A stretch of 64,000 bases of DNA. Origin: Latilactobacillus graminis DSM 20719. Lineage in GTDB: Bacteria; Bacillota; Bacilli; Lactobacillales; Lactobacillaceae. Below are positions 37,640 through 46,990 of this stretch, piece by piece. Positions within the stretch are counted from its first letter, which is position 1; the number at the start of each line of letters is the position of its first letter. Both the position numbers and the translations under genes were made by a program. Location of the stretch: NCBI RefSeq assembly GCF_001436415.1, contig NZ_AYZB01000002.1, forward strand, positions 1 to 64,000, written 5' to 3'. The notes under the pieces are model-generated. The model saw only the letters and a list, made by a program, of their open reading frames with translations, had not been told where the DNA came from and made no database searches.

Positions 37640-38138
37640 CCATCCCCTGATTGTTAAAGTAAAAGCTTTAACAATCAGGGGATTTTTTATGCCCAAGAAT
37701 TCGAAAAAAACTAAAATTAAGGCGCGCTTGAATATAATTTAGGTGGATTGAGCAAACGATAAGTGAGAAGGTAATCGCATTAAGAATCGATTAAATAGAC
37801 GTTTGTTACTGAATTCGACTCTCTAAAATCAATAAAAAGTATCTGTTGAACCTATCATGGATTTATATAACAATGAAATATTAACTTGCAGTATTATAAG
37901 CGATAGTCCAAATCTTGAATTTTTTTTAAAGCTATTAGAAACATTGTTGGAAATACTGCCTAAAACAACCTGCAAACAATTGCTACACACTGATCAAAGT
38001 TCATGGCAATTTAAACTTAAGAAAGCTTGCATAACAACAAATATGTCTTGTCGAGCGACTTGTCTAGAGCATGCTTGTATTGAAAGCTATTTCAATCAAT
38101 TAAAGGCTAAGGCAAACAATTTACAACAATCCAAATGA
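37640..38138 (+). pseudogene. IS3-family element remnant
   Basis: A perfect 18-bp hairpin (37642-37659 with 37666-37683) is followed by a 17-codon OrfA start, MPKNSKKTKIKARLNII. The middle (about 37740-37856) is degenerate. From 37857 to 38138 the reading resembles the OrfB catalytic core: MDLYNNEIL, SPNLEFFLKLLETLLEILP, the Asp motif HTDQ, and the Glu motif CIESYFNQLKA. The spacing between HTDQ and CIES is shorter than the usual DD(35)E arrangement, so there is an internal deletion. It is inactive and contains no intact end that I can define. Confidence 0.8.
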
Positions 38139-38143
38139 AAATA

Positions 38144-38184
38144 GGCGGCACGTTACCGATAAAATATCGACAACGTGCCGCCTA
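38144..38184 (-). terminator. Terminator of the RpiR regulator gene
   Basis: AGGCGGCACGTT and AACGTGCCGCCT form a perfect 12-bp stem with a 17-nt loop that can pair further (CGATA / TATCG). On the minus strand it is followed by ATTTTC, a weak T-run. Confidence 0.6.
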
Positions 38185-38215
38185 GAAAAGACAACTAAAT
38201 ATTTACTTTAACACC

Positions 38216-39076
38216 TCATTGCTGATGGCCTTTTTGGCGGGTACGATCAATTTCAGTACGAATTGCTTGAAAACTTTGTTCAGTTTGAGCCCCATTAGTA
38301 ACAGCGACCATCATGAAGAGGCTGTCGACGATACTGATTTGGGCAATCAACGCATGGAGTGCTTCAGCTCGGTAATTGGTTTCTTCTGAAATTGATAGAA
38401 GTGTGACATCACCTAAATTGGCGAGGGTTGAATTGCCAAAACTAGTAATTACAATTAGTGGGACACGTCGCTCTTTTAGAATACGAGCGATCTCTAAGGC
38501 ATCTTTATTTTGACCACTATGTGAAATAATAAGTGCACAGTCTTGTACTGTCAACTGAGTCGCTTGCATTAATTGGAGATGGTAATCCTGATTATAGACA
38601 GTTGGAATGGTCGTTCGTAAAAACTTGTGATAACCGTCTTGGGCAACAATGCCGGAAGCACCTAAGCCAAAGAAGTTTAGCCGTTTAGCGTGATTGATAT
38701 AGTTGACTGCTTGTTGTAATTGGGCATCGGTCAATAAAGAGCGGGTTGCTTTTAGTGCATTGGTATTGGAGGTAAAAATTTTATCGGCCATTGTAAGATA
38801 ATTATCGGTACTGCTGATTTCATGAAAGAGTGGATTGTCGGTTGGCCGCTGCTTAGCCAGCAAAGCCATTTTTAATGCTTGAAAATTGGCAAAAGTGAGA
38901 GCTTTAGCAAAACGTGAAATTGTGGCGGTCGAGACTGCACAATCTAGTGCTAACTCTTGAATAGTTAAGCTTTGATCAAAATGATCGGTTTTTAGAATAT
39001 AATCTGCAATTTGTTTGTACTTTTCACTTAAATTTGTATAGTATGCACGGAGCAAAGAATCGATATTTTGTGGCAT
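38216..39076 (-). CDS. RpiR-family regulator of the gluconate operon
   Basis: A 286-residue MurR/RpiR-type regulator. An N-terminal HTH_6 domain (about 1-77; LTIQELALDCAVSTATISRFAKAL) is followed by a SIS sugar-phosphate-binding domain (about 120-260; RLNFFGLGASGIVAQDGYHK, LIISHSGQNKDALEIARIL). It is divergent from gntZ, with a 150-bp intergenic region containing a perfect palindrome. It probably responds to 6-phosphogluconate or a related ligand. Its start ATG 39076 has GGAGGG upstream on the minus strand. Confidence 0.9.
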   Translation of the reverse strand: MPQNIDSLLRAYYTNLSEKYKQIADYILKTDHFDQSLTIQELALDCAVSTATISRFAKALTFANFQALKMALLAKQRPTDNPLFHEISSTDNYLTMADKIFTSNTNALKATRSLLTDAQLQQAVNYINHAKRLNFFGLGASGIVAQDGYHKFLRTTIPTVYNQDYHLQLMQATQLTVQDCALIISHSGQNKDALEIARILKERRVPLIVITSFGNSTLANLGDVTLLSISEETNYRAEALHALIAQISIVDSLFMMVAVTNGAQTEQSFQAIRTEIDRTRQKGHQQ

Positions 39077-39120
39077 TGAAAAGCCCTCCTAATAACAATA
39101 GTATACCATAGAACCATTAT

Positions 39121-39137
39121 AAGAAAAATATTTTCTT
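39121..39137. promoter_or_regulatory. Palindromic operator in the gnt control region
   Basis: AAGAAAA-ATA-TTTTCTT is a perfect 7+3+7 palindrome between the divergent rpiR-type and gntZ genes, 8 bp before the gntZ -35. A partial second copy (AAAGAAAATAAT) overlaps the promoter spacer. Such A/T-rich palindromes are typical RpiR-family sites. Confidence 0.55.
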
Positions 39138-39145
39138 GTAAAGGG

Positions 39146-39174
39146 TTGATAAAAGAAAATAATTTACATATAAT
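39146..39174 (+). promoter_or_regulatory. Promoter of the gntZKP operon
   Basis: TTGATA (39146-39151), a 17-bp spacer and TATAAT (39169-39174). Confidence 0.8.
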
Positions 39175-39226
39175 GAAGTTATTGATTACCGGTTATGTGA
39201 GCTGGTGGATAAGGGGATTAGTAAAA

Positions 39227-40126
39227 ATGAAATTAGCAATGATTGGTTTAGGGAAAATGGGGATAAATTTAGTCGCTAATTTACGGCGCAATGGGCATGA
39301 AGTGGTGGCGTTTGATCTGAACGAGATAGCAGTCCAAGAAGCAACACGTTTAGGGGCCTTGCCAGCTAGTAATATTGATGATGTGTTGTCTCAGTTGCCA
39401 CATCCTAGTATTGTTTGGAGTATGTTGCCAGCTGGTAAACCGACTCAAGCAACAATTGAAACATTGGCAACTAAACTGGCAGCTGACGATATCGTCATTG
39501 ATGGCGGTAACTCATTCTACGAAGATTCTAAACAACACAGCAGCTTATTGGCTACTAAGGGAATCCATTTTTTTGATGTTGGAACCTCTGGTGGTATGCG
39601 TGGCGCGAATGCTAATGGGAATTTCATGATTGGTGGTGATAGTAGAGAAGTCTTCAAGCAAATTGAACCGATTTTTAAGGATATCGCGCAAGAAGATGGT
39701 TACCTGTATACGGGTAAAGCTGGTAGTGGGCACTATCTTAAAATGGTTCATAATGGGATTGAGTATGGGATGATGCAATCAATTGCTGAAGGATTTGATG
39801 TATTATCGCATGGTGAATTCGAATATGATAACGAAGCAGTGGCTAAAGTTTGGCGTAATGGTTCTGTGATTCGGAGTTGGTTGATGGAACTGGCTGAGGC
39901 AGCCTTTGCGAAAGATCCAAAATTAGAAAGTTTGAAGGGGGTTATGCATTCGTCAGGAGAAGGCAAGTGGACGCTGGAGGAGGCTTTGAAGCTACAAGTT
40001 CCAACGCCGGTCATTGGTTTGTCATTGATGATGCGCTATCGTTCACTTGAAGATGACACTTTTACCGGTAAAGTTGTCGCAGCCTTGCGCAATGAATTTG
40101 GCGGCCATATGGTCGATAAGCAATAA
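39227..40126 (+). CDS. gntZ: 6-phosphogluconate dehydrogenase, short GntZ type
   Basis: A 299-residue decarboxylating dehydrogenase that converts 6-phosphogluconate to ribulose 5-phosphate. The dinucleotide motif MIGLGKMGINLVANL is at the N-terminus, followed by IDGGNSFYEDSKQH, DVGTSGGMRGANANGNFMIG and the catalytic Lys region GSGHYLKMVHNGIEYGMMQ. At 299 residues it is the short, usually NAD-dependent type, not the 470-residue Gnd. The frame extends upstream, but ATG 39227 with AAGGGGA fits the family N-terminus. First gene of the gluconate operon. Confidence 0.95.
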   Translation: MKLAMIGLGKMGINLVANLRRNGHEVVAFDLNEIAVQEATRLGALPASNIDDVLSQLPHPSIVWSMLPAGKPTQATIETLATKLAADDIVIDGGNSFYEDSKQHSSLLATKGIHFFDVGTSGGMRGANANGNFMIGGDSREVFKQIEPIFKDIAQEDGYLYTGKAGSGHYLKMVHNGIEYGMMQSIAEGFDVLSHGEFEYDNEAVAKVWRNGSVIRSWLMELAEAAFAKDPKLESLKGVMHSSGEGKWTLEEALKLQVPTPVIGLSLMMRYRSLEDDTFTGKVVAALRNEFGGHMVDKQ

Positions 40127-40175
40127 GATTTTAACCTGTTAGGTAGTCAATAAATATCACATAAACGAGGTAATT

Positions 40176-41720
40176 ATGATGAAACATATGATTGGTGTGG
40201 ATATTGGAACAACCAGTACAAAGGCAGTTGTATATGATTTGAAAGGAAACGTAAAGGCTTATGCCAACGTTAGTTATCCTTTATATCAAACTGTTCCGGA
40301 GATGGCAGAAGAAGATCCTGATGAAATTTTCAACGCGGTCCTCGAAGTTTTGCGGCAAGTTATGCGTAAAGGAGACCTTCAAACTGGTGAGTTACAAGGC
40401 GTCAGCTTCTCAGCGGCAATGCATAGTCTAATCTTAATGGATGCTAATGATCAACCGCTAACACGGGCAATTACTTGGGCGGACAATAGAGCCGCTAAAG
40501 CGACTCAAGAATTGAAGACCAGTGGTTTAGGACAAGAAATTTATCAGCATACTGGGACCCCAATTCATCCGATGGCGCCCCTTTCGAAGTTAATTTGGTT
40601 AAAAGAAACACAGCCTGAATTATTTAAGCAAACACGGCAATTTATTGATATTAAAACATATATTTTCCAAAGATTATTTCATGTTTATCAAATGGATTAT
40701 TCAATGGCTTCAGCAACTGGCCTATTCAATATCTTTAACTTAGATTGGGATCAACAAGCACTTGAAGTAGCGGGGGTTATGCGAAATCAACTGCCAACGT
40801 TAGTGGCAACCACTGACTATGTGACAGGAATCGATCCGATTTATGGGGAATTAACTGGGATTGCTGCAGAGGTTCCGTTTGTGTTTGGCGCTAGTGACGG
40901 TGTCCTTTCAAATTTGGGAGTTAACGCGATTGATCCCGGTGTCGTTGCGGTAACCATTGGTACAAGTGGTGCGGTTCGGGTAGTTGTTGATCATCCGGTG
41001 GTTGATCCCAACGGTAAGCTATTCTGTTATGCCTTAACCAAGGATAAATGGGTAGTTGGCGGACCAGTCAATAACGGGGGGATTGTTTTCCGGTGGGTAC
41101 GCGATCAACTTTTTGCGCCTGAAAAAATCACCGCAGAGCAAATGCATGTTTCAACGTATGAGATTTTGACACAGATTGCTGCCGAAATTCCAGCTGGTGC
41201 AGATGGGCTCTTATTTCATCCTTACTTAGGTGGTGAGCGTGCACCAATTTGGGATGCCGATGCGCGGGGCTCTTATTTTGGTTTAACTCGGCAACATACG
41301 CGTGCGCATATGGCACGCGCAGCTCTTGAAGGGATTGTGTATAACTTATATATGGTGATGCTGATGATTGAAGGTGTCGCGGGAAAGCCTAAGAGCATTC
41401 AGGCAACTGGTGGGTTCTCCCGTTCTGAATTATGGCGCCAAATGCTGGCTGATATTTTTGAACAAGACGTGACGATTCCTGAAAGCTTTGAAAGTTCTTG
41501 CTTAGGTGCTGCGGTTTTAGGCATGTATGGATTAGGCTTAGTGGATGATCTATCAGTGGTCAAAGAGATGGTGGGCGTCACTAATGTCCATCATCCAAAA
41601 GAAGCTAACTTTGCAGTTTATCGCGAGTTATTACCGATTTGGATTCGGTTAACTCGGGCGTTAAATGCTGAATATGGGGCAATTGCTGATTTTCAGCGTA
41701 AACACATTCAACTTAAATAA
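40176..41720 (+). CDS. gntK: Gluconate kinase (FGGY family)
   Basis: A 514-residue FGGY carbohydrate kinase that phosphorylates gluconate. N-terminal GVDIGTTSTKAVVYD is the phosphate 1 motif. GVSFSAAMHSLILMD, WADNRAA and the C-terminal ATGGFSRSELWRQMLADIFEQ and SSCLGAAVLGMYG are typical of Gram-positive GntK. Two adjacent ATG codons (40176, 40179) follow GAGG. It lies 49 bp after gntZ and is followed by gntP. Confidence 0.95.
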   Translation: MMKHMIGVDIGTTSTKAVVYDLKGNVKAYANVSYPLYQTVPEMAEEDPDEIFNAVLEVLRQVMRKGDLQTGELQGVSFSAAMHSLILMDANDQPLTRAITWADNRAAKATQELKTSGLGQEIYQHTGTPIHPMAPLSKLIWLKETQPELFKQTRQFIDIKTYIFQRLFHVYQMDYSMASATGLFNIFNLDWDQQALEVAGVMRNQLPTLVATTDYVTGIDPIYGELTGIAAEVPFVFGASDGVLSNLGVNAIDPGVVAVTIGTSGAVRVVVDHPVVDPNGKLFCYALTKDKWVVGGPVNNGGIVFRWVRDQLFAPEKITAEQMHVSTYEILTQIAAEIPAGADGLLFHPYLGGERAPIWDADARGSYFGLTRQHTRAHMARAALEGIVYNLYMVMLMIEGVAGKPKSIQATGGFSRSELWRQMLADIFEQDVTIPESFESSCLGAAVLGMYGLGLVDDLSVVKEMVGVTNVHHPKEANFAVYRELLPIWIRLTRALNAEYGAIADFQRKHIQLK

Positions 41721-41771
41721 AGTGAGTTTGAGATCTGGGTAGGTCGGTCGGCCCAGTGTTTTAGCATTAAA

Positions 41772-41785
41772 TGAAAGCGCAAACA
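41772..41785 (+). promoter_or_regulatory. Catabolite-responsive element (cre) before gntP
   Basis: TGAAAGCGCAAACA fits the degenerate cre pattern TGNAANCGNNNNCA. It lies 20 bp upstream of the gntP start, inside the operon, where CcpA could act as a roadblock or control an internal promoter. Confidence 0.55.
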
Positions 41786-41805
41786 AAACGAAAGAGGGTA
41801 AAATT

Positions 41806-43158
41806 ATGGCATTAGTAGTTCTTTTATTGGGGATTATCTTATTACTTGTTTTGATTATTCGGTTTAAAATCAATACATTTATCGCTTTAGTAGTAACGGC
41901 AATGGTAGTTGGTATGGGTTTGAAAATGCCGCTGACCGACATTGCCAACAGTGTTCAAAATGGGATTGGTAGTCAACTTGGCGAATTATCAATTGTTTTT
42001 GGTTTTGGAGCCATGTTAGGCCGATTGGTTGCCGATGCGGGGGGCGCCTTTAGAATTGCGCACACTTTAATTAAGCTATTCGGTAAAAAACGCCTGCAAA
42101 TTGCGATTGTATTGGCTTCATTTATCATCGGTATTGCGTTGTTCTTTGAAGTTGGGATGGTTTTGTTAATTCCAATTGTTTTTGCAATTGCAGTAGAAGC
42201 CAGTGTCCCAATTTTGTATCTTGGCATTCCAATGGCTGCTGCGTTATCAGTAACGCACGGGTTTTTACCACCACATCCTGCACCAACGGCAATTACTGCA
42301 GCCTTGGGAGCTAATGCGGGGCATGTTTTATTATATGGCATTTTAATTGCAGTCCCAGCAGTCATTATCGCCGGTCCATTATTCACTAAGATTGCGCGCC
42401 GCCTAGTCCCAGATGCATTTGCACGGCAAGGTAATCTAACCGCACTTGGCCCTCAGAAAACCTTTAAACTAGATGAAACTCCTGGTTTTGGGATTAGTGT
42501 ATTGACCTCATTATTCCCAGTTATATTGATGGCAGTGACGACAATTTACCAAATGGCCTTGAATGATGGTCGGTTACCGAAAAATCCAACAATTTTAGAT
42601 TCGATTGTGGGTTTTATTGGAACCCCGGCGATAGCGATGACGATTTCATTAATTGTTGCGATGTATACGATGGGGTGGGCACGTCGGATTAAAACCCCAG
42701 ATATTATGAAAACAATTGAAGAAGCGGTTAAATCAATTGCTATGTTGCTCTTAGTCATCGGTGGTGGCGGGGCATTTAAACAAATTTTGATTGACGGTGG
42801 CGTTGGCGATAGCGTTACGCAATTGTTTGCACATGCCAACTTGTCACCATTATTATTAGGTTGGTTAATTGCAGTTGTCTTACGAATTGCTTTGGGATCA
42901 GCCACGGTTGCCTCATTAACAGCAGCCGGCCTTGTATTACCACTAATGCAGTCAGCAGGAGTCAACCCAGCGTTAATGGTGCTTTCAATTGGGGCCGGTA
43001 GCTTAGCAGCATCACACGTGAATGATGCTGGATTCTGGATGTTCAAGGAATATTTTGATCTAAGTGTCAAAGAAACACTTGCAACATGGACCGTCTTAGA
43101 AACTTTGATTGCTATTGTTGGCTTAGTCGGCGTGTTGCTATTAAGTTTAGTCGTCTAA
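41806..43158 (+). CDS. gntP: Gluconate:H+ symporter
   Basis: A 450-residue GntP-family permease with about 12-14 TM segments that imports gluconate. Family blocks include FGFGAMLGRLVADAGGAFRIA, FFEVGMVLLIPIVFAIA, HGFLPPHPAPTAI and GAGSLAASHVNDAGFWMFKE. AAAGAGGGT precedes the ATG. Third gene of the operon, ended by a terminator at 43170-43203. Confidence 0.96.
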   Translation: MALVVLLLGIILLLVLIIRFKINTFIALVVTAMVVGMGLKMPLTDIANSVQNGIGSQLGELSIVFGFGAMLGRLVADAGGAFRIAHTLIKLFGKKRLQIAIVLASFIIGIALFFEVGMVLLIPIVFAIAVEASVPILYLGIPMAAALSVTHGFLPPHPAPTAITAALGANAGHVLLYGILIAVPAVIIAGPLFTKIARRLVPDAFARQGNLTALGPQKTFKLDETPGFGISVLTSLFPVILMAVTTIYQMALNDGRLPKNPTILDSIVGFIGTPAIAMTISLIVAMYTMGWARRIKTPDIMKTIEEAVKSIAMLLLVIGGGGAFKQILIDGGVGDSVTQLFAHANLSPLLLGWLIAVVLRIALGSATVASLTAAGLVLPLMQSAGVNPALMVLSIGAGSLAASHVNDAGFWMFKEYFDLSVKETLATWTVLETLIAIVGLVGVLLLSLVV

Positions 43159-43167
43159 GTTACATTA

Positions 43168-43204
43168 AGAAACGTTGGCTGTTCATAGCAGCCAACGTTT
43201 TTTG
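43168..43204 (+). terminator. Terminator after gnt operon
   Basis: AACGTTGGCTG and CAGCCAACGTT pair perfectly around a 7-nt loop, followed by TTTTTG. Confidence 0.92.
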
Positions 43205-43416
43205 TTATTTAAGTCGTACTAGGGTTTTACAAGTAGGTTTAAGAAAGTTAGATTAACAATTTTTTAATCATGTACGAGGACAACGCTAAATAGATATGAT
43301 AGAATAGTAAAGGATTAATTTGAACACTGGAGACGATCAAAGTTAGGTCATCCTAAAATCAAAGTCATTGAATCCTAATAGTTGAACGACTCAATCGAAG
43401 AGAAAGAGGTACTTAT

Positions 43417-44814
43417 ATGGATAAGAAGCAGCGAGAAGATTCACAAAAGGGTGAACTTAAACAACCGAAGCATGAGAAATTTATACACTATGCTGATGGT
43501 ACGAGTCTTGAAGAAATTAACAATACGGTAGCAATTCCCAAGAACGCTGGTTTTTGGCGGACATTGATGGCCTTTATGGGACCTGGTGCATTGGTGGCCG
43601 TTGGCTATATGGATCCGGGTAACTGGATTACGTCAATTGCCGGTGGGGCACAGTATGCATACACTTTAATCAGTGTTATTTTGGTATCAAATTTAATTGC
43701 CATGTTGTTACAAGCAATGGCGGCACGTTTAGGAATTGTCACCGGGATGGATTTAGCGCAGATGACACGGTCTAAAACGGGTAAGAAAATGGGGATTTTT
43801 CTCTGGATTGTTACCGAATTAGCAATTATGGCGACCGATATTGCCGAAATTATTGGTTCGGCAATTGCTTTGGAATTAATCTTCAATATCCCGCTACTTT
43901 GGGGTGTCTTGATTACCGCATTTGATGTCTTACTTTTATTGCTCTTGATGAAGCTTGGCTTCCGGAAAATTGAAGCGATTGTGGCGACTTTGGTCGCGGT
44001 CATTTTATTCGTCTTTTTGTATGAAGTGATTTTGGCCCAACCAAATATGGGAGACGTTATGCGGGGCTTTGTTCCAAGTACGCGCATTGTGACGAATCAA
44101 AAAATGCTGTTCTTAGCATTAGGAATCGTTGGCGCAACCGTTATGCCACATAATCTTTATTTGCATTCCTCAATCGCACAAGCACGTCAATACGATCGTA
44201 ACGATTACGCAGAAAAGAAAAAAGCAATCAAGTTTACCGTGATTGATTCAAATATCCAATTAACAGTCGCATTCATTGTTAACTGTTTACTTTTAGTTTT
44301 GGGGGCGGCAATGTTCTTTGGCACGAATAGTGACCTGGGACGCTTTGTTGACTTATTCAATGCCTTACAAAATAAAGCTATTGTTGGTAGCATTGCAAGC
44401 CCGATGTTGAGTTTGCTCTTTGCGGTAGCTTTATTGGCCTCTGGACAAAATTCAACCATCACTGGAACGCTTTCGGGACAAATTGTTATGGAAGGTTTTG
44501 TCCGCATGAAGATTCCATTATGGGCTCGCCGGGTGATTACCCGTGGTTTATCAATTTTACCGGTTATTATTTTTACGGTTTATTACCATGGAAATGAAGC
44601 GCAAGTTGAAAACCTCTTGATTTACTCACAAGTCTTCTTAAGTGTAGCATTACCCGTTTCGATGATTCCTTTGACACTTTTTACAAGTGATGAAAAAATC
44701 ATGGGGCCATTTGTCAATCGGCCGTGGGTAAAATATACGGCTTGGTTTGTGACCATTGTTTTAACTGTTTTAAATATTTATTTAATTCTACAAACGATTG
44801 GCCTGGTCGGCTAA
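43417..44814 (+). CDS. mntH: NRAMP-family manganese transporter
   Basis: A 465-residue H+-coupled divalent metal importer, 11 TM segments. The TM1 metal site reads [15 protein letters not shown], and TM6 has [14 protein letters not shown] with the Met-Pro-His-Asn signature. The long hydrophilic N-terminus (about 45 residues) is usual in lactobacilli. AAAGAGG is the ribosome binding site. The 200-bp upstream region has a TATGAT (43295-43300), but I see neither a yybP-ykoY Mn riboswitch nor a clear MntR box. Monocistronic with its own terminator. Confidence 0.95.
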   Translation: MDKKQREDSQKGELKQPKHEKFIHYADGTSLEEINNTVAIPKNAGFWRTLMAFMGPGALVAVGYMDPGNWITSIAGGAQYAYTLISVILVSNLIAMLLQAMAARLGIVTGMDLAQMTRSKTGKKMGIFLWIVTELAIMATDIAEIIGSAIALELIFNIPLLWGVLITAFDVLLLLLLMKLGFRKIEAIVATLVAVILFVFLYEVILAQPNMGDVMRGFVPSTRIVTNQKMLFLALGIVGATVMPHNLYLHSSIAQARQYDRNDYAEKKKAIKFTVIDSNIQLTVAFIVNCLLLVLGAAMFFGTNSDLGRFVDLFNALQNKAIVGSIASPMLSLLFAVALLASGQNSTITGTLSGQIVMEGFVRMKIPLWARRVITRGLSILPVIIFTVYYHGNEAQVENLLIYSQVFLSVALPVSMIPLTLFTSDEKIMGPFVNRPWVKYTAWFVTIVLTVLNIYLILQTIGLVG

Positions 44815-44822
44815 TTAAAATT

Positions 44823-44864
44823 ACGCGTTAATCCGTCAATCGATGCGGATTAACGCGCTTTTTT
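44823..44864 (+). terminator. Terminator after mntH
   Basis: GCGTTAATCCG and CGGATTAACGC pair perfectly around TCAATCGATG, then TTTTTT. Confidence 0.92.
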
Positions 44865-44911
44865 GTGAGGTATGCTAGACTAGAGGTATGGTATTATTTG
44901 GAGGGATTTGA

Positions 44912-45613
44912 TTGTTTGAAGTGACGAGTTTTCATATTATTATTCGGTTATTGCTAGCTACTTTGATTTCGGGAATCATTGGTTCTGATCGCGAATATAA
45001 GAACCGACCCGCAGGTATGCGGACGCATATTCTCGTTTGTATTGGTGCTTGTGTGATTGCGATGATTCAACAAGAGATTGCTGCTCAGAATGTTCAGTTT
45101 GCTTTAGCGCACACTGCAATCAGTACCACGATTCGTTCCGATCAAGCTCGATTAATTGCCCAGGTAGTTAGTGGGATTGGTTTTTTAGGCGCTGGGACGA
45201 TCATTGTTACCCGGCACAAAATTCAAGGTTTAACCACGGCTGCATCATTGTGGTCGACTGCCGGATTGGGATTAGCAATCGGAATGGGTTACTATCAAAT
45301 TGCAATTATCAGTGCTGTTTTTGTAATTTTCGTAATTGTTTTCTTGAAAAAGATTATTCACATTAATACTTTGAAAAAAATTGAAATTAAGTATAAGCAT
45401 AAATTGGAAACTAAAGAATTCATTCAGAATTATTTTGAGCAACATCAGATTCAGATTCGAGATGTTAATTTTTCAGTAACGCAAAATGAACGTGATACGA
45501 TTTATACCAATATCTACCGAATTGAAATTCCCCGAGAAATGCAATATGCAGAAATCGTGGAAGATATTTCAATGAACAAGAATATTATGACAATCAGAAT
45601 GGTGAGTGTCTAA
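44912..45613 (+). CDS. MgtC/SapB-family membrane protein
   Basis: A 233-residue protein with the MgtC domain (about 1-145; RLLLATLISGIIGSDREYKNRPAGMRTHI, IAQVVSGIGFLGAGTII, GLTTAASLWSTAGLGLAIG), four to five TM segments and a soluble ACT-like C-terminal domain (about 150-233). MgtC proteins influence Mg2+ or membrane-ATPase homeostasis; the exact role here is not evident. The start is TTG 44912 with GGAGGG six bases upstream. It faces a convergent purine permease gene across a shared terminator. Confidence 0.9.
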   Translation: MFEVTSFHIIIRLLLATLISGIIGSDREYKNRPAGMRTHILVCIGACVIAMIQQEIAAQNVQFALAHTAISTTIRSDQARLIAQVVSGIGFLGAGTIIVTRHKIQGLTTAASLWSTAGLGLAIGMGYYQIAIISAVFVIFVIVFLKKIIHINTLKKIEIKYKHKLETKEFIQNYFEQHQIQIRDVNFSVTQNERDTIYTNIYRIEIPREMQYAEIVEDISMNKNIMTIRMVSV

Positions 45614-45658
45614 AAAGAGTGCGCGATTAAAATTAATTTAATCGCGCACTCTTTTTTA
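45612..45658. terminator. Bidirectional terminator
   Basis: AAAAAGAGTGCGCGATTAAA and TTTAATCGCGCACTCTTTTT form a perfect stem, flanked by A-run and T-run. It serves the mgtC-like gene (+) and the purine permease gene (-). Confidence 0.93.
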
Positions 45659-46990
45659 TTTAAAGGCAATCTGACGATCGCGGGGCAAAATTAAATTAAG
45701 AATGATGGCTGCTAAGGCACAAATTGAGATTGGCGATTCAAGTAAGTATTGAATCATGACTGGAGTAACTTTAATTAGCGATTGAGGCATAATGATGATT
45801 GCGATACAGAGGATAATCGGGATTCCGATTATGTACATATCGCGTTCTTGGGTCTTTAATGTCCGGATAACATTTAAGCCGTTGAGCATGATTGTTGAAC
45901 AGATAATGGCAAATATTCCGCCGATAACTGGTGCTGGAATTGCTGATAAGAAGGCAGCTAATTTATTGAAGAATCCAAAAATGATGAACCAAATGCCTGC
46001 TGAAACAAAAACTTTTTTACTGGCAACGCCGGTGATTGAAATAATGCCGGCATTTGTTGCGTAACCCGTAACCGGTGAGCCACCAAGCAGAGCAGCAATT
46101 AAGCAGCTAATCCCTTCACCGATGATACCATGGTTCCATTGCTTTTTGCTGATAGGTGAATCGGTTACGGCACTCATTGCAAACCAGGTTCCAGTTGTTT
46201 CAGTCATTAACACAGCGTAGATAATCACGAATGTCATGATGGCGGTCATGGAGAAGTGGATGCCGTAATGAAGTGCTGTAAAACTTGGGAGACTAAACCA
46301 ACTGGCTTCATTCACACTTTGCCAGTCGAAATTACCAAGTACGGTGGCCAAAAGTGTGCCGCCTAATAAAGCGATAATGATTGAACTAACTTTGAAAAGT
46401 TTCTGTAACCGTGGGAAATAGATGCCTAAAGAGACACAAAAAATTAAGATGGCAATGGTGATAATGGCCAGAAGCAAGTTCTCATTGATGTTACCTTGCG
46501 CTTTAAAAATATTATCTCCTAAGGCAGAAGGCATTAATGATAGGCCAACAACCGTAATAATTGTTCCACCCACAACTTGTGGGACTAAGCTGTTGATAAT
46601 TTTTTGAAAAAGGCCGGTAATTCCAAGTAAGATTAAAAGAAGTGATCCCACTAATGAAGCACCAATGACGGTCGCCATGCCGCCCGCTGTGGCACCACTG
46701 GCAAAGTAAATGCCGGCGATAGCACCAATTGGAACGAAGGAAGGACCCTGTGAGACGGGCATCTTCATAAAAAACTTTGTCTGGAGAATAGTACCAATGC
46801 CAGCCGCTAAGAAAGTGGCTTGGATTAAACCGGCCTTAGCGTCGAGACCCATCGCCAAAAGGCCAGCTATAATTACTGGAGGTACGTAAACGTCCATCGC
46901 TAAAACGTGCTGCAAACCCAAAAAACCGGCCTCTTGAGTGGAAAGCTGGTCGTCGGGTCCAACCATTAATTTTGAGGATTGTTCATTCAT
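45656..46990 (-). CDS. NCS2-family purine permease
   Basis: A 444-residue nucleobase:cation symporter (UraA/PbuX/XanP type), about 14 TM segments. FLGLQHVLAMDVYVPPVI at the N-terminus and SPVTGYATNAGIISITGV (TM10 region with substrate-binding Gln/Glu equivalents) are characteristic. The frame runs upstream to 47089, but ATG 46990 with GAAGGAG is the start. It overlaps the 3' end of guanine deaminase by 8 nt, so the two form one operon and its substrate is most likely guanine or xanthine. Confidence 0.9.
   Translation of the reverse strand: MNEQSSKLMVGPDDQLSTQEAGFLGLQHVLAMDVYVPPVIIAGLLAMGLDAKAGLIQATFLAAGIGTILQTKFFMKMPVSQGPSFVPIGAIAGIYFASGATAGGMATVIGASLVGSLLLILLGITGLFQKIINSLVPQVVGGTIITVVGLSLMPSALGDNIFKAQGNINENLLLAIITIAILIFCVSLGIYFPRLQKLFKVSSIIIALLGGTLLATVLGNFDWQSVNEASWFSLPSFTALHYGIHFSMTAIMTFVIIYAVLMTETTGTWFAMSAVTDSPISKKQWNHGIIGEGISCLIAALLGGSPVTGYATNAGIISITGVASKKVFVSAGIWFIIFGFFNKLAAFLSAIPAPVIGGIFAIICSTIMLNGLNVIRTLKTQERDMYIIGIPIILCIAIIIMPQSLIKVTPVMIQYLLESPISICALAAIILNLILPRDRQIAFK

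Noticed and set aside
39181-39210. Segment ATTGATTACCGGTTATGTGA before gntZ, similar to part of the aspS T-box leader
   Set aside because: The match is limited to about a dozen bases, no T-box sequence or terminator follows, and it lies in the normal leader of a sugar operon.
42546-43070. Long antisense ORFs inside gntP and other transporters
   Set aside because: They are mirror frames of membrane-protein codons, with no SD and no recognisable motifs.
43205-43416. Possible Mn2+ riboswitch upstream of mntH
   Set aside because: The conserved yybP-ykoY core sequences are not visible. Only a TATGAT-like -10 was found.
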